A stretch of 43,963 bases of DNA from RGIG4140 sp045638265. GTDB taxonomy: Bacteria > Pseudomonadota > Alphaproteobacteria > CAAHEQ01 > UBA3637. The stretch lies in the NCBI GenBank assembly GCA_045638265.1, contig JAZUBA010000068.1, positions 1-43,963 of the forward strand. Reading direction: 5' to 3'. A program made the translations under genes and the position numbers. Below, piece by piece: positions 7,425 to 16,829 of this stretch; position 1 is the stretch's first letter; every line of letters begins with the position of its first letter. The notes beneath the pieces were generated by a model. It made no database searches. It worked only from the letters and a program-made list of their open reading frames with translations, and had not been told where the DNA came from.

Positions 7425-7907
7425 TTATGCTTTTTTAAACACCATTGCACTAAAAATTGCTTGTGAAACTAATTTTCCATCTACACGAGCTTCGCCACGA
7501 AATTTAAAGACGTTACGAACAGCTTGTTCTTTTTTAACTGTAAACTCAATTACATCACCAGGTAAAATTGGTTTACGGAATTTAACTTCATCAACTGTCA
7601 TAAAGTAAACACTGTTTCCTGAACGTTCTTCTTCCGGGAAAGCAGTTAAAACAATGATACCGGCTGTTTGTGCCATAGCTTCAATTTGTAAAACGCCAGG
7701 CATAACTGGATTTTCAGGAAAATGTCCTTCAAAAAAGGGCTCGTTCATTGTAACGTTTTTAATTCCAATACCAGATTCACCAGGAACAACGTTTTTTAAT
7801 TTATCTACCAATAAAAACGGATAACGGTGTGGTAATAACTTTAAAATTTCACCAATGCGAAGTTCTTCAATGATATTATCAGGTGTTTCTTTAATTTCTT
7901 CTGTCAT
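7425..7907 (-). CDS. fabZ: 3-hydroxyacyl-ACP dehydratase
   Basis: FabZ removes water from 3-hydroxyacyl-ACP in fatty acid elongation and competes with LpxA/LpxD for the same 3-hydroxyacyl-ACP pool. The 160-residue hot-dog protein has LLPHRYPFLLVDK near the N-terminus and the active-site pair in FFEGHFPENPVMPG (His) and QIEAMAQTAG (Glu). AAGGAA lies about 6 bases before the ATG. It sits between lpxD and lpxA as in most proteobacteria. Confidence 0.96.
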   Translation of the reverse strand: MTEEIKETPDNIIEELRIGEILKLLPHRYPFLLVDKLKNVVPGESGIGIKNVTMNEPFFEGHFPENPVMPGVLQIEAMAQTAGIIVLTAFPEEERSGNSVYFMTVDEVKFRKPILPGDVIEFTVKKEQAVRNVFKFRGEARVDGKLVSQAIFSAMVFKKA

Positions 7908-7926
7908 TTTTCTTTCCTTAGTTTTT

Positions 7927-8949
7927 TTATTTTTTATCTTTCTTTTTTGTTAAATTACGAATGGCAATTTGTTGACGCATATATTCAACATGTGAAACTG
8001 CCGGAGAACCCATTAAAACAGCGCCGGCTGGAACATCATTCATTAAACCGGATTGTGCGGCAATTTGAGCACCTGTTCCAATTTTTAAGTGACCGGCAAA
8101 ACCGACTTGACCGCCAGCTACAACAAAATCTCCGAATTCACAGCTACCAGCAACGCCGACTTGTGAAACCATAACACAACATTTGCCGAGTTTGACATTA
8201 TGAGCAATTTGGACTAAATTATCAATACGAGAACCTGAACCGATAACGGTATCTCCCATTGCCCCTCTATCAACAGTTGTGGATGAGCCGATTTCAACAT
8301 CATCTCCAATAATAACGCGACCCAGTTGCGGTACTTTAACCGGTCCTTTGGCTGACATAGCAAAACCAAATCCATCCTGTCCGACATGAGCGCCTGCATA
8401 AATATAAACTTTATTACCAGCAATACAATGTGAAACGGTAGCATTAGCCCCTACAATACAATCATCACCCATTTGTACGCCTTCTTCAATAACAGCATTC
8501 GGACGAATATTGCATCTTGCACCTAACACAACGTTTTTACCAATATATGCTCCTGCTTCAATACAACAACCTTCACCGATAACAGCTGTTTCATCAATAG
8601 TTGCACGAGGAGAAATATATGCTTCTACACTTTGAGGATAAAATGCTGAAGCAACCAATCCGTATGAACGGTGAGGATCAGCAGAGATAAGCGGAATGAC
8701 ATTTTCCGGTACATATTCTAAAAATTTTTCAGGAACGATAACAGCACCTGCTTTTGTTTGTTTCAAAGGTTCTCTCATTGCGGGAATAAAAGCCCATGAA
8801 ATATTTTCTGCCGTTGCTTCGTTAATTGCGGCTACATCTGTAAAGACACGAGAACCGTCAATATTTTCGGGCAATTTTAATTCACCTATGCGTGCAATTT
8901 CAGCCAATGTTAATTGCTCAATTTTTTTAAAAAAACGTGAATCAGCCAT
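7927..8949 (-). CDS. lpxD: UDP-3-O-(3-hydroxyacyl)glucosamine N-acyltransferase
   Basis: LpxD adds the second hydroxyacyl chain, to the 2-amino group of UDP-3-O-acyl-glucosamine. It has 340 residues, the normal size. There is an N-terminal uridine-binding domain (about 1-105), a long hexapeptide-repeat beta-helix (about 110-310), and the catalytic His in QIAHNVKLG. The Gly/Phe motif HVGQDGFGFA is typical. A C-terminal helix ends in KKKDKK. The start codon touches the skp/ompH stop, with GGAGA about 7 bases upstream inside the previous gene, suggesting coupled translation. Confidence 0.96.
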   Translation of the reverse strand: MADSRFFKKIEQLTLAEIARIGELKLPENIDGSRVFTDVAAINEATAENISWAFIPAMREPLKQTKAGAVIVPEKFLEYVPENVIPLISADPHRSYGLVASAFYPQSVEAYISPRATIDETAVIGEGCCIEAGAYIGKNVVLGARCNIRPNAVIEEGVQMGDDCIVGANATVSHCIAGNKVYIYAGAHVGQDGFGFAMSAKGPVKVPQLGRVIIGDDVEIGSSTTVDRGAMGDTVIGSGSRIDNLVQIAHNVKLGKCCVMVSQVGVAGSCEFGDFVVAGGQVGFAGHLKIGTGAQIAAQSGLMNDVPAGAVLMGSPAVSHVEYMRQQIAIRNLTKKKDKK

Positions 8950-9626
8950 TATTTTTTCTCCGCTGTTTCTTGTGATTTGTTGTTTGTTGTTTTTGTTTCA
9001 GCTTGCTTTTGTGCTTCAATCACTTGCTTTTGTTGAATTTGAGCTTGTCTTTCTGCAATTAATTGATTTGGGTTCGGAAAAACAATTTCAAAATTTTTAG
9101 CATCCAACATCTTAATAAATTCAGCAGTCACATCTGTTTGTGGTGCAAAATAGTGAACATTATTTTTAGAAAGAATGACACTATAACCTTTTTGAGCCAA
9201 TTCGTTCAAGGTTTCACGAACATATGGTTCGGCTTGTTGGCGTGCCATAACTGAAGCCCGATTGATAAAATGTTGTTGAACTTGATATTTTTGAGTATAT
9301 GAGGCCACTTTTTCTTGGAAAGCTTTGATTTCTTGCTTAAAAGCTTCCTCTCCTTTTTTAGAATCTTTAACTTTCTTTTTTAAAGCATCTAATTCTTGAT
9401 TGAGCATTTTTTCATCTTCAGTTTGACGAGCAGCCAATGCATTTAAATGACGAGCTTGTTCTGCCGATATTTTTTGGAAAACAGCTGATTGATTTAAAAT
9501 ACGTTGATTATCTAACACACCAATTTTAGATTCTTGATTGCAAGTTTTGCAACAAACCATAGCAGTTGTTGATAAAGCCAATGCAACGATAACACCTAAA
9601 CCACATATAATTTTACTTTTTGACAT
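8949..9626 (-). CDS. skp: OmpH/Skp-family periplasmic chaperone
   Basis: This 225-residue protein has an N-terminal hydrophobic signal (about 5-24) followed by IGVLDNQRILNQSAVFQKI, the conserved OmpH/Skp start, then a long charged coiled-coil (about 60-120). The C-terminal Gln/Lys-rich tail from about 185 is longer than in E. coli Skp. Members hold unfolded outer-membrane proteins in the periplasm and hand them to the Bam complex. Position right after bamA and before lpxD is the classical order. An odd Cys-rich stretch after the signal (MVCCKTC) makes the cleavage site unclear and allows that it is lipid-anchored. Confidence 0.88.
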   Translation of the reverse strand: MSKSKIICGLGVIVALALSTTAMVCCKTCNQESKIGVLDNQRILNQSAVFQKISAEQARHLNALAARQTEDEKMLNQELDALKKKVKDSKKGEEAFKQEIKAFQEKVASYTQKYQVQQHFINRASVMARQQAEPYVRETLNELAQKGYSVILSKNNVHYFAPQTDVTAEFIKMLDAKNFEIVFPNPNQLIAERQAQIQQKQVIEAQKQAETKTTNNKSQETAEKK

Positions 9627-9628
9627 TA

Positions 9629-11896
9629 TTAAAATCCTTTCCCAAAGTTCAAACGGAATACTTGAGTTTTATCTCCTGTTTCTTTCATCACCGGAACGGC
9701 GAAATCTAAATTAATCATACCCATAGGTGATTGCCATAAAACACCGGTACCGACTGCAACACGAAGTGAATTGGTGTATTCCATTGTTTTAGAATCATAA
9801 TTATCCGGTTTGCCGATAATACCTGCATCAGAGAATACTTTTCCTTTAATCCCTAATTCTCGTGGCAATCCGACAGGGAAAACAACTTCTGTTGATGCAG
9901 ATACATACCAGTTACCACCCAACGCGTCGTCTGTTTGTTTGTCTCTTGCGCCAACACCACCATATTCAAATCCGCGTAATGAAGCATCACCTAAGAAGTA
10001 ACGATTATTAATCCGCACGTCATGTCCGCCAAAGCCCCAAATATGTCCGGCATCTCCACGGACAGACCAAACAATATCATCTGTAACAGGGAAATACTGA
10101 ATCCCTGTCATGTTAACACGAACAAATTTTGTATCACCGCCAAGACCGGCAAAATCAGCACCTAATGATAAGTAATAACCTTCTGTCGGATTGATACTAC
10201 TGTCTCTTCTATCGTAGGATAATTCTTGTCCAATCATAGAAACTAATGTATCACCTTCTTGTTCCTTAATATAGATAGAAGCATCACTATCGATATCTGT
10301 TACGTCATCTTTGCGAAGCGTATAGCGAACAGTTTGACGTAATCTGTCGGTGTAATTCCATCCTAAGCGAGCAGAACCACCCATAGTATCGTAGTTGTAT
10401 GAACTGTAATCACTGTTATCACGGGTTGTTTTAAAAATTTCAACCCCGGCAAGTAGTGGCAAGTCCAAGAAATACGGATTCGTTAAGCCCAATGTATATT
10501 GTGTTTCACGTTGAGACAACATCGCATTAATATTAACGATATTACCTGTTCCAAGAATATTACGTTCAATAATACCTGTTTCAAACAACAAGCCGTCATA
10601 AGATGACCAACCGACACCAATATTAAAAGCTCCTGTTGATTTTTCGGCAACTTTAACATCAATATCTGTTCTAGAAGCATCTCCATAAACCGGAACTGTT
10701 TTAATATCTACGCTTTCAAAGTAGTCTAAATTTTCAACTTTTTGTTTTGAGCGTCTCAATTTAGCGGCATTAAATGCATCGCCTTCTTTAATTCTGAATT
10801 CACGACGAATAACTTTATCTTTTGTGCGAGAGTTACCATGAATGTTGATTTTATTTACATAAACTTTTTCACCTTCTTGTACACGGAAAACAACCCGAAC
10901 GGTCTGTTTAGCTTCATCTTTGTAAAATTCAGGAGTCACCTCAGCAAAAGCATAGCCTGCATTTGCAAATTCATCCGTTAAATTTTCAATAGTTGTATCA
11001 ACTAATTCAGAATTAAAGCGTTCGTCTTTTTTAAATTCAAAGAATTGTGTTAAATCTGTTTTTGTTTTGCCTTTATATTCCGGCAAAGAAACACGAATTT
11101 CAGGTTGTGCAAAACGATATCTTTTTCCTTCATTAATTTCAATTGTCAACACAAATCCGGATTTATCCGGTAATAATTCAGCAACAGCATTTTTAACTTC
11201 AAAATCAACATAGCCGTGTTTCAAATAGAATCGTCTCAACATTTCTTGATCATAATTTAAACGATCCGGATCATAAGTATCTGTACTGGTCAAGAAACGA
11301 TACCAAGCATTTTCTTTTGTAATCATGACATCTTTTAATTCATCAGCGGAATAATTTGAATTACCGATGAAATTGATTTTTTCAATCAATGTTTTTCCGC
11401 CTTCATCAATTTCAAAAACAACATCAACTCTGTTTTTGTCTTTTTTAATGATTTTGGGTGTTACGGAAGCACCAAAACGACCATTTCGTTTATAGACATC
11501 CAACAATCTGTCTGCATCAGATTGTGCTTTGCTGGCTGTATAAACCGTACGTGGTTTCAACATGATTTCTGTTTTTAAAATATCATCATCCAATCGGTCG
11601 TTTCCTTCAAAATAAACATCATGAACAATCGGATTTTCATCGACTGTAATACGCATAATGCCATTGTCCATTTTGACTTTTACATCCGAAAACAATCCGG
11701 TTGCAAATAATGTTTTTGTCGCTCTGTCTAAATCTGCTGAAGTAATATTCTCACCTGCTTTAACATTGAGATATGTCATAATTGTTGTGCTTTCTAAACG
11801 TTGCGTACCATCAACCGAAACGGAACGTAATGTTTCAGCCATAGCTGGAGCTGATAAAACAGAAGTTGCTAAAAGTAATCCGATAATTTTTTTCAT
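9629..11896 (-). CDS. bamA: Outer membrane protein assembly factor BamA
   Basis: BamA is the Omp85 core that inserts beta-barrel proteins in the outer membrane. The start at 11896 gives a standard signal peptide (MKKIIGLLLATSVLSAPAMA) with AAAGGA upstream and an ATGA overlap with rseP. A frame extending to 11947 would add 17 residues inside rseP. The 755-residue protein has five POTRA domains (about 22-415), then a 16-strand barrel with the VRGF-like motif (here LRGFEYGG, about 660) and a terminal Phe (FRLNFGKGF). The partner lipoprotein gene bamD is at 16033, outside this operon. Confidence 0.96.
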   Translation of the reverse strand: MKKIIGLLLATSVLSAPAMAETLRSVSVDGTQRLESTTIMTYLNVKAGENITSADLDRATKTLFATGLFSDVKVKMDNGIMRITVDENPIVHDVYFEGNDRLDDDILKTEIMLKPRTVYTASKAQSDADRLLDVYKRNGRFGASVTPKIIKKDKNRVDVVFEIDEGGKTLIEKINFIGNSNYSADELKDVMITKENAWYRFLTSTDTYDPDRLNYDQEMLRRFYLKHGYVDFEVKNAVAELLPDKSGFVLTIEINEGKRYRFAQPEIRVSLPEYKGKTKTDLTQFFEFKKDERFNSELVDTTIENLTDEFANAGYAFAEVTPEFYKDEAKQTVRVVFRVQEGEKVYVNKINIHGNSRTKDKVIRREFRIKEGDAFNAAKLRRSKQKVENLDYFESVDIKTVPVYGDASRTDIDVKVAEKSTGAFNIGVGWSSYDGLLFETGIIERNILGTGNIVNINAMLSQRETQYTLGLTNPYFLDLPLLAGVEIFKTTRDNSDYSSYNYDTMGGSARLGWNYTDRLRQTVRYTLRKDDVTDIDSDASIYIKEQEGDTLVSMIGQELSYDRRDSSINPTEGYYLSLGADFAGLGGDTKFVRVNMTGIQYFPVTDDIVWSVRGDAGHIWGFGGHDVRINNRYFLGDASLRGFEYGGVGARDKQTDDALGGNWYVSASTEVVFPVGLPRELGIKGKVFSDAGIIGKPDNYDSKTMEYTNSLRVAVGTGVLWQSPMGMINLDFAVPVMKETGDKTQVFRLNFGKGF

Positions 11897-12990
11897 TCTA
11901 CAATCCTTTGCATAATACGTGGGACATCTAAAAACATGGTATAACATACCAATAACAATAACAGGCTCATACCTGCCACTAAAAAACCGTTTTGTATTCT
12001 TTCGGGAAGTGGTTTTCTACGTACGGCTTCAATTGCATAGAAAAACAAATGACCACCATCTAATACGGGAATAGGTAATAAATTCATAAATCCGACAGCA
12101 ACAGAAATTTGAACAACAAACATCAATAAAGAAGTAACTCCGTTTCGCATAGCATCACCGGAAGCTTCTGCAATTCCGAGTGGACCACGCATATCTTGTG
12201 CTGAACGGTTTTCAAACAATACTTGTCCCAAATAAATAAGTGTGTCTGCCGTCATTTTGTAGACATCTCTGATGGCTAAACCCATAGATCTGAATAATCC
12301 GACATCTTCATTTGTGGTAACCATATCACGTGCCGGTCTAATTCCAATTAATGGAAATTTGTGATCGGGCATATACCGTGGTGTCAGTGAAACAGTCATT
12401 TCTTGATTGTTTCGCTCAATAACGATTGTTAATTTTTTTTCAAAATCAGTAACTCTAACAACTCGTTGAATATCAACATATTCATTGATTTGTGTTCCAT
12501 TAATGGATTTAAAACGATCTCCGGCTTGTAATCCAGCCTCTTGTGCTGCCGATTCCGGCAAAATTTCACCAATAACAGGGGGAAGTATCATTTCACCATT
12601 GACATAAATTAACCCAGACAATAACAATATTGCTGATATATAATTCATAGCCGGACCGGCAACAATAATTAATGCACGTTTCCAAAGCGGTTGATTAATG
12701 AATGTATATTTCAATTTGTCTTTATCAATGTTTTCTGTCGTTGATTTAGCACTAGCCGCATCTTCATCTCCCAACATTTTAACATATCCACCTAATGGAA
12801 CGGCACAAATTTTCCATCTTGTACCCTTTTTATCAATGCGATGCCACAATTCTTTTCCAAATCCAATAGAAAAATCTGTTACCTGAACACCACATAAACG
12901 TGCCACATAAAAGTGTCCGCCCTCATGAATGACAACAACAAGAGAGAGAACTAAAACAAATGCAAAAATATAAATTAATGAGGTAAGCAT
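11893..12990 (-). CDS. rseP: Site-2 protease RseP (RIP metalloprotease)
   Basis: RseP cleaves membrane proteins within the inner membrane, such as anti-sigma factors and remnant signal peptides. The 365-residue protein has the zinc motif HEGGH (22-26) in its first membrane helix, a PDZ domain in the middle (GEILPESAAQEAGLQAGDRFKSI lies in it, about 140-162) and the third metal ligand in LLPIPVLDGGHL near the C-terminus. The ATG at 12990 overlaps the cdsA stop as TAATG. The order cdsA-rseP-bamA is conserved in proteobacteria. Confidence 0.95.
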   Translation of the reverse strand: MLTSLIYIFAFVLVLSLVVVIHEGGHFYVARLCGVQVTDFSIGFGKELWHRIDKKGTRWKICAVPLGGYVKMLGDEDAASAKSTTENIDKDKLKYTFINQPLWKRALIIVAGPAMNYISAILLLSGLIYVNGEMILPPVIGEILPESAAQEAGLQAGDRFKSINGTQINEYVDIQRVVRVTDFEKKLTIVIERNNQEMTVSLTPRYMPDHKFPLIGIRPARDMVTTNEDVGLFRSMGLAIRDVYKMTADTLIYLGQVLFENRSAQDMRGPLGIAEASGDAMRNGVTSLLMFVVQISVAVGFMNLLPIPVLDGGHLFFYAIEAVRRKPLPERIQNGFLVAGMSLLLLLVCYTMFLDVPRIMQRIVE

Positions 12991-13838
12991 TAGAATAAGA
13001 ATCCTCCTCTGTTAAAGAAAAAGATAATAATTGCTGTTACAACAGAAGCGAATAACAATCCATCTACTCGGTCAAATAAACCACCATGTCCAGGAATTAA
13101 ATTACTTGAATCTTTTAAATCCAAACGGCGTTTAATATAAGATTCAAAGAAATCTCCAGCCTGTGACACAACTGCTAAAATACCGGCAGAAAGCATTAAC
13201 ACAAAAGTCATTTTGCTTGACGTAACACCTGCTTCTGGTGAGATGTAATTATGGGCATCAATATACAAAGCAAAAAGATAAGCAACTCCCATAGCAAATA
13301 AAATTGCACCAATTAAACCTGACCATGTTTTTTTAGCGCTGATTTTAGGTGCTAATTTAGGACCTTTTAGTGTTTTACCAACAACATATCCGCCGATATC
13401 TGTTGCCCAAACAACAAAGAATAACCATAATACAATTTCGCGACTGATGTTCTCATTAATATAATAAATATAACCCAAAGATAAAATAGGAATACAAATA
13501 TAAAGTGTTCCCAAAGAATATCCTAAACGACCGTTTGTTTTCCAATAAATAATTGTCATTCCCAACAAGGATAACCACAAAGCAAAGCTAGGATTTCCTT
13601 CTGTTAAAAACGCTACCAAACAGGCAAAAAGAGCCATAATCATTGTATTTCCAGATAATTTTTTATCCAGCATAATACTCCATTCCCAAGATAAACCGAC
13701 ACCGAAAGCGGCTAACAACATGGTATACAACGGAATAGAATAACTTTCGTAAACTGATTTTCCAAACCAAATTCCACCTAAAACCAATGGAGCTAAAATT
13801 AAAGCTGACATGGTTCTTAAAAACAAATTAGAACGCAT
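12990..13838 (-). CDS. cdsA: Phosphatidate cytidylyltransferase
   Basis: CdsA makes CDP-diacylglycerol from phosphatidic acid and CTP, the precursor of all major phospholipids. It is a 282-residue multi-spanning membrane protein carrying the family signature in the C-terminal third: YIKRRLDLKDSSNLIPGHGG (about 235-254), followed by LFDRVDGLL. AAAGGA lies about 7 bases before the ATG. It is the first gene of the envelope operon. The uppS and frr genes often found upstream in other proteobacteria are not here. Confidence 0.95.
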   Translation of the reverse strand: MRSNLFLRTMSALILAPLVLGGIWFGKSVYESYSIPLYTMLLAAFGVGLSWEWSIMLDKKLSGNTMIMALFACLVAFLTEGNPSFALWLSLLGMTIIYWKTNGRLGYSLGTLYICIPILSLGYIYYINENISREIVLWLFFVVWATDIGGYVVGKTLKGPKLAPKISAKKTWSGLIGAILFAMGVAYLFALYIDAHNYISPEAGVTSSKMTFVLMLSAGILAVVSQAGDFFESYIKRRLDLKDSSNLIPGHGGLFDRVDGLLFASVVTAIIIFFFNRGGFLF

Positions 13839-13867
13839 TTTTTTATCCTTTCTTATTATTTAGGTCA

Positions 13868-13895
13868 ATATTACAGATTTTCATTCGTCTGTCAA
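13868..13895 (-). promoter_or_regulatory. Promoter of the cdsA envelope operon
   Basis: On the minus strand TTGACA (13895-13890) and TAATAT (13873-13868) are 16 bases apart. The predicted start lies about 25 bases before the cdsA ATG. No other strong promoter was seen in the tightly packed genes that follow, so it may drive all ten. Confidence 0.7.
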
Positions 13896-13939
13896 GTTAT
13901 TATTCATTATTTAATCTGTTGAGGTGAAATTATTTTTAA

Positions 13940-13972
13940 CTAAAAAAAGCCGGCTTGGAAAAACCGGCTTTT
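13940..13972 (-). terminator. Intrinsic terminator of pckA
   Basis: The GC-rich stem AAAGCCGG (13946-13953) pairs with CCGGCTTT (13964-13971), loop 10 bases, and on the minus strand it is followed by a run of seven T. It separates pckA from the cdsA promoter. Confidence 0.92.
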
Positions 13973-13991
13973 GATATGGATAGGTTGAATA

Positions 13992-15809
13992 TTAAATGTC
14001 GTTTTCCAATCGGGCTTTAAGTAAGATGAGTTCGGCATCAAATTCAACCGGTAATGTTTTTTGTTTTCGGAACGGTTCAAAATATAATGCTTGTGCTTCA
14101 ACGTCTTTTAACGCCAAATGTGCATCAACAGTCATTAAATTATTGAAATCATTTTCGGATATATTTAATCCGGTCCATGTTAAATCGTTATATGTCGGAG
14201 AATAACCGTAAACAGTTTCAACAGCATTGGCTTTGCCTTGTGTTCGTTTAACAATCCATTCAAGAACACGCATATTTTCACCAAATCCCGGCCACATAAA
14301 GTGTCCATCTTTATCTTTTCTAAACCAGTTGACTCTAAACACAAGTGGTTTGTGCTTAACCTTTGCTCCTAATTTTAACCAGTGATTCCAATAGTCGCCC
14401 ATATTGTATCCACAAAATGGCAACATAGCCATTGGATCCCGTCTGATTTCACCGGCTGTTCCTTCGGCAGCAGCTGTTTTTTCGGATCCCATTGTGCTGG
14501 CTAAATAAACACCGTGTTGCCAATTGAACGATTGATAAACCAATGGTGTATTAGTAGCTAAACGACCTCCAACAATAAACGCATCAATCGGTACGCCTGC
14601 CGGATTTTCCCAGTTTTTATCTATAATCGGACATTGTCCTGCCGGTGCTGTAAAACGAGAATTTGGATGAGCGGCAGGTGTTTCGCTTGCCGGTGTCCAG
14701 TCATTTCCTTGCCAGTCAATTAAATGAGCCGGTTTTTCGTCGGTTAATCCTTCCCACCAAACATCCCCGTCATCAGTTAAAGCAACATTTGTAAAAATAG
14801 TGTTTGCCCGACAAGATTCAATAGCATTTTTATTTGTTTTAACAGATGTTCCAGGGGCAACACCAAAAAATCCTGCTTCGGGATTAATAGCGTATAACCG
14901 ACCATCTGCTTTTGGTTTAATCCAAGCGATATCATCGCCGATTGTGGATACTTTCCAATCGCTCATTTCTTTTGGCGGAATAAGCATTGCCATGTTTGTT
15001 TTGCCACAAGCACTGGGGAATGCTGCCGTTACATAAGATTTGATTTTTAATTTTTTATTTTCAAGTCCGACAATTAGCATATGTTCGGCTAACCAACCTT
15101 CATCGCGAGCCATTGTGCTAGCAATACGTAATGCTAAACATTTTTTACCCAGCAAAGCATTTCCGCCGTAACCACTGCCGTATGAAATAATTTCTCTTGT
15201 TTTAGGGAAATGCGTAATGTATGTATTTTCAGGATTGCACGGCCAAGGAACGTCTTCTTCTCCTTTGTTTAACGGACAACCGACTGAATGTAAGCATTTT
15301 ACAAAATCACCGTCTTTTAAAACACCCCAAACCTTTTTGCCCATACGTGTCATAATCCGCATATTAGCAACAACGTAAGGTGAATCGGTAATTTCAATAC
15401 CGATTTGAGCAATATCGGAACCTAATGGACCCATGGAAAATGGAATAACGTACATTGTTCGGCCTTTCATACATCCTTTTAAAAGACCATTTAGTGTTTT
15501 TTTCATTTTTTTAGGATCAGCCCAATTGTTAGTCGGTCCGGCATCAATTTGTTTTTCGCAACAGATAAATGTACGAGCTTCTACACGAGCCACATCTTTT
15601 GGATTTGAGCGGGCTAAAAAGCTGTTTGGTCTTTTTTCTGGATTAAGACGAATAAAAGTTCCGTTTTCAATCAATAAGTTATTAATGGCTTCAATTTCTG
15701 CTTCGCTGCCATCACACCAATACACAGCTTCCGGCTGTGTTAAATCGGCAATTTCGTTAACCCAATCAATGACTTTTATATTTGTTGTCGGTATTTTTTG
15801 CTGTTTCAT
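13992..15809 (-). CDS. pckG: Phosphoenolpyruvate carboxykinase, GTP type
   Basis: It interconverts oxaloacetate and phosphoenolpyruvate with GTP/GDP, feeding gluconeogenesis or, in reverse, fixing CO2 into the C4 pool. I chose the ATG at 15809 because AGGGAGG lies just upstream, giving 605 residues, the usual size of the GTP class (the ATP class is about 540). The class-specific motif FPSACGKTNMAML (P-loop with the reactive Cys) is present, as are SYGSGYGGNALLGKKC and GGRLATNTPLVYQSFNW. It is a single gene with its own promoter and terminator, divergent from bamD. Confidence 0.95.
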   Translation of the reverse strand: MKQQKIPTTNIKVIDWVNEIADLTQPEAVYWCDGSEAEIEAINNLLIENGTFIRLNPEKRPNSFLARSNPKDVARVEARTFICCEKQIDAGPTNNWADPKKMKKTLNGLLKGCMKGRTMYVIPFSMGPLGSDIAQIGIEITDSPYVVANMRIMTRMGKKVWGVLKDGDFVKCLHSVGCPLNKGEEDVPWPCNPENTYITHFPKTREIISYGSGYGGNALLGKKCLALRIASTMARDEGWLAEHMLIVGLENKKLKIKSYVTAAFPSACGKTNMAMLIPPKEMSDWKVSTIGDDIAWIKPKADGRLYAINPEAGFFGVAPGTSVKTNKNAIESCRANTIFTNVALTDDGDVWWEGLTDEKPAHLIDWQGNDWTPASETPAAHPNSRFTAPAGQCPIIDKNWENPAGVPIDAFIVGGRLATNTPLVYQSFNWQHGVYLASTMGSEKTAAAEGTAGEIRRDPMAMLPFCGYNMGDYWNHWLKLGAKVKHKPLVFRVNWFRKDKDGHFMWPGFGENMRVLEWIVKRTQGKANAVETVYGYSPTYNDLTWTGLNISENDFNNLMTVDAHLALKDVEAQALYFEPFRKQKTLPVEFDAELILLKARLENDI

Positions 15810-15842
15810 AATTCCTCCCTTTTTCAAAATAACCATAAGAAT

Positions 15843-15871
15843 ATCTTAAATTTGACAAATAAAAATGTCAA
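15843..15871 (-). promoter_or_regulatory. pckA promoter with overlapping dyad
   Basis: On the minus strand TTGACA (15871-15866) and TAAGAT (15848-15843) have a 17-base spacer. The -35 hexamer is one arm of the perfect dyad TTGACA-N8-TGTCAA (15852-15871), whose other arm fills the spacer. This is a plausible repressor or activator site. Confidence 0.75.
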
Positions 15872-15976
15872 TAAGAAAGCGAAAAAAATGTGTATTTTTA
15901 TTTTAATGTTCTATAAAAGATAAAAAAAATCCTATTTTACTTCTGCAGAAAGAATCTTATATGATAAATTATTCAC

Positions 15977-16005
15977 TTGAATAAATTTTTGTTTTTTGTT
16001 AATAT
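15977..16005 (+). promoter_or_regulatory. bamD-recN-ligA promoter
   Basis: TTGAAT (15977-15982) and TAATAT (16000-16005) are separated by 17 bases, and the predicted start is about 20 bases before the bamD ATG at 16033. The rest of the pckA-bamD gap (15810-16032) is AT-rich with nothing else recognised. Confidence 0.7.
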
Positions 16006-16032
16006 GAGGTCAAATCATAAAAAGAGGTTAAA

Positions 16033-16827
16033 ATGAAACAGTTAAAATTAAAAACAATCTTTGTTTGCTTAAATGCTTTATTGTTATGTTCGTGTGCTGC
16101 AACCGATAATGAAATTCCCGATCAGCCCGTAGAACAATTATATATGCAAGGCTATCATTATTTTAAAGAAAAATCATATAGCGAATCAGCACGCTATTTT
16201 GATGAAATTGACAAGCAACATCCTTATTCCGTTTGGGCGCCTCGGGCTCAAATTATGGCAGCATATGCTTATTATTCCGAAAATAAATATGATGATGCTA
16301 TTTTGATATTAGATAGATTTATTCAATTACACCCGGGTAATCGGAATATTGTATATGCATATTATTTAAAAGGATTATGTTATTTTGAACAAATGTCAGA
16401 TGTTTCTCGTGAACAAAAAATGACAGAAGATGCATTGGCAACTTTTCAAGAAATTTTGTCACGATATCCCAATTCAATTTATACGGCTGACATAAACGTT
16501 AAATTAAAAGAAATTGAGGCACATTTAGCCGGAAAAGAAATGGCTGTCGGTCGTTATTATTTAAAACACGGTGATTTTATTCCGGCAATGAATCGTTTTC
16601 AAACAGTATTGTTAGAACATCCGATGACAAACCAAACACCGGAAGCAATCTATCGGATTGTTGTTTGTTATATATCATTAGGGATGAATCCACAAGCCAA
16701 ACGTATGAGTCAAGTGTTACAAAAAGTTTATCCGAATAATGAATGGACACAAAAAGCGTTAAAATTGGTTCAAAAATATCAACATGCGCCACTTGAAAAA
16801 GAGCCAAAAAAAGAGAAGAAGGATTAA
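16033..16827 (+). CDS. bamD: Outer membrane assembly lipoprotein BamD
   Basis: BamD is the essential lipoprotein of the Bam complex. The 264-residue protein has a lipoprotein signal ending in LLCSC (Cys21), then TPR-like repeats: LYMQGYHYFKEKSYSESARYF, split as LYMQGYHYF and KEKSYSESARYF (about 36-56), with further repeats up to about 240. The family motif HPYSVWAPRAQIMAAYAYY occurs in the first half, and FQEILSRYPNS and GRYYLKHGDFIPAMNRF later. A Lys/Glu-rich tail ends the protein. AGAGG lies about 8 bases before the start. It is followed at 2 bases by recN, a common arrangement. Confidence 0.94.
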   Translation: MKQLKLKTIFVCLNALLLCSCAATDNEIPDQPVEQLYMQGYHYFKEKSYSESARYFDEIDKQHPYSVWAPRAQIMAAYAYYSENKYDDAILILDRFIQLHPGNRNIVYAYYLKGLCYFEQMSDVSREQKMTEDALATFQEILSRYPNSIYTADINVKLKEIEAHLAGKEMAVGRYYLKHGDFIPAMNRFQTVLLEHPMTNQTPEAIYRIVVCYISLGMNPQAKRMSQVLQKVYPNNEWTQKALKLVQKYQHAPLEKEPKKEKKD

Positions 16828-16829
16828 AA

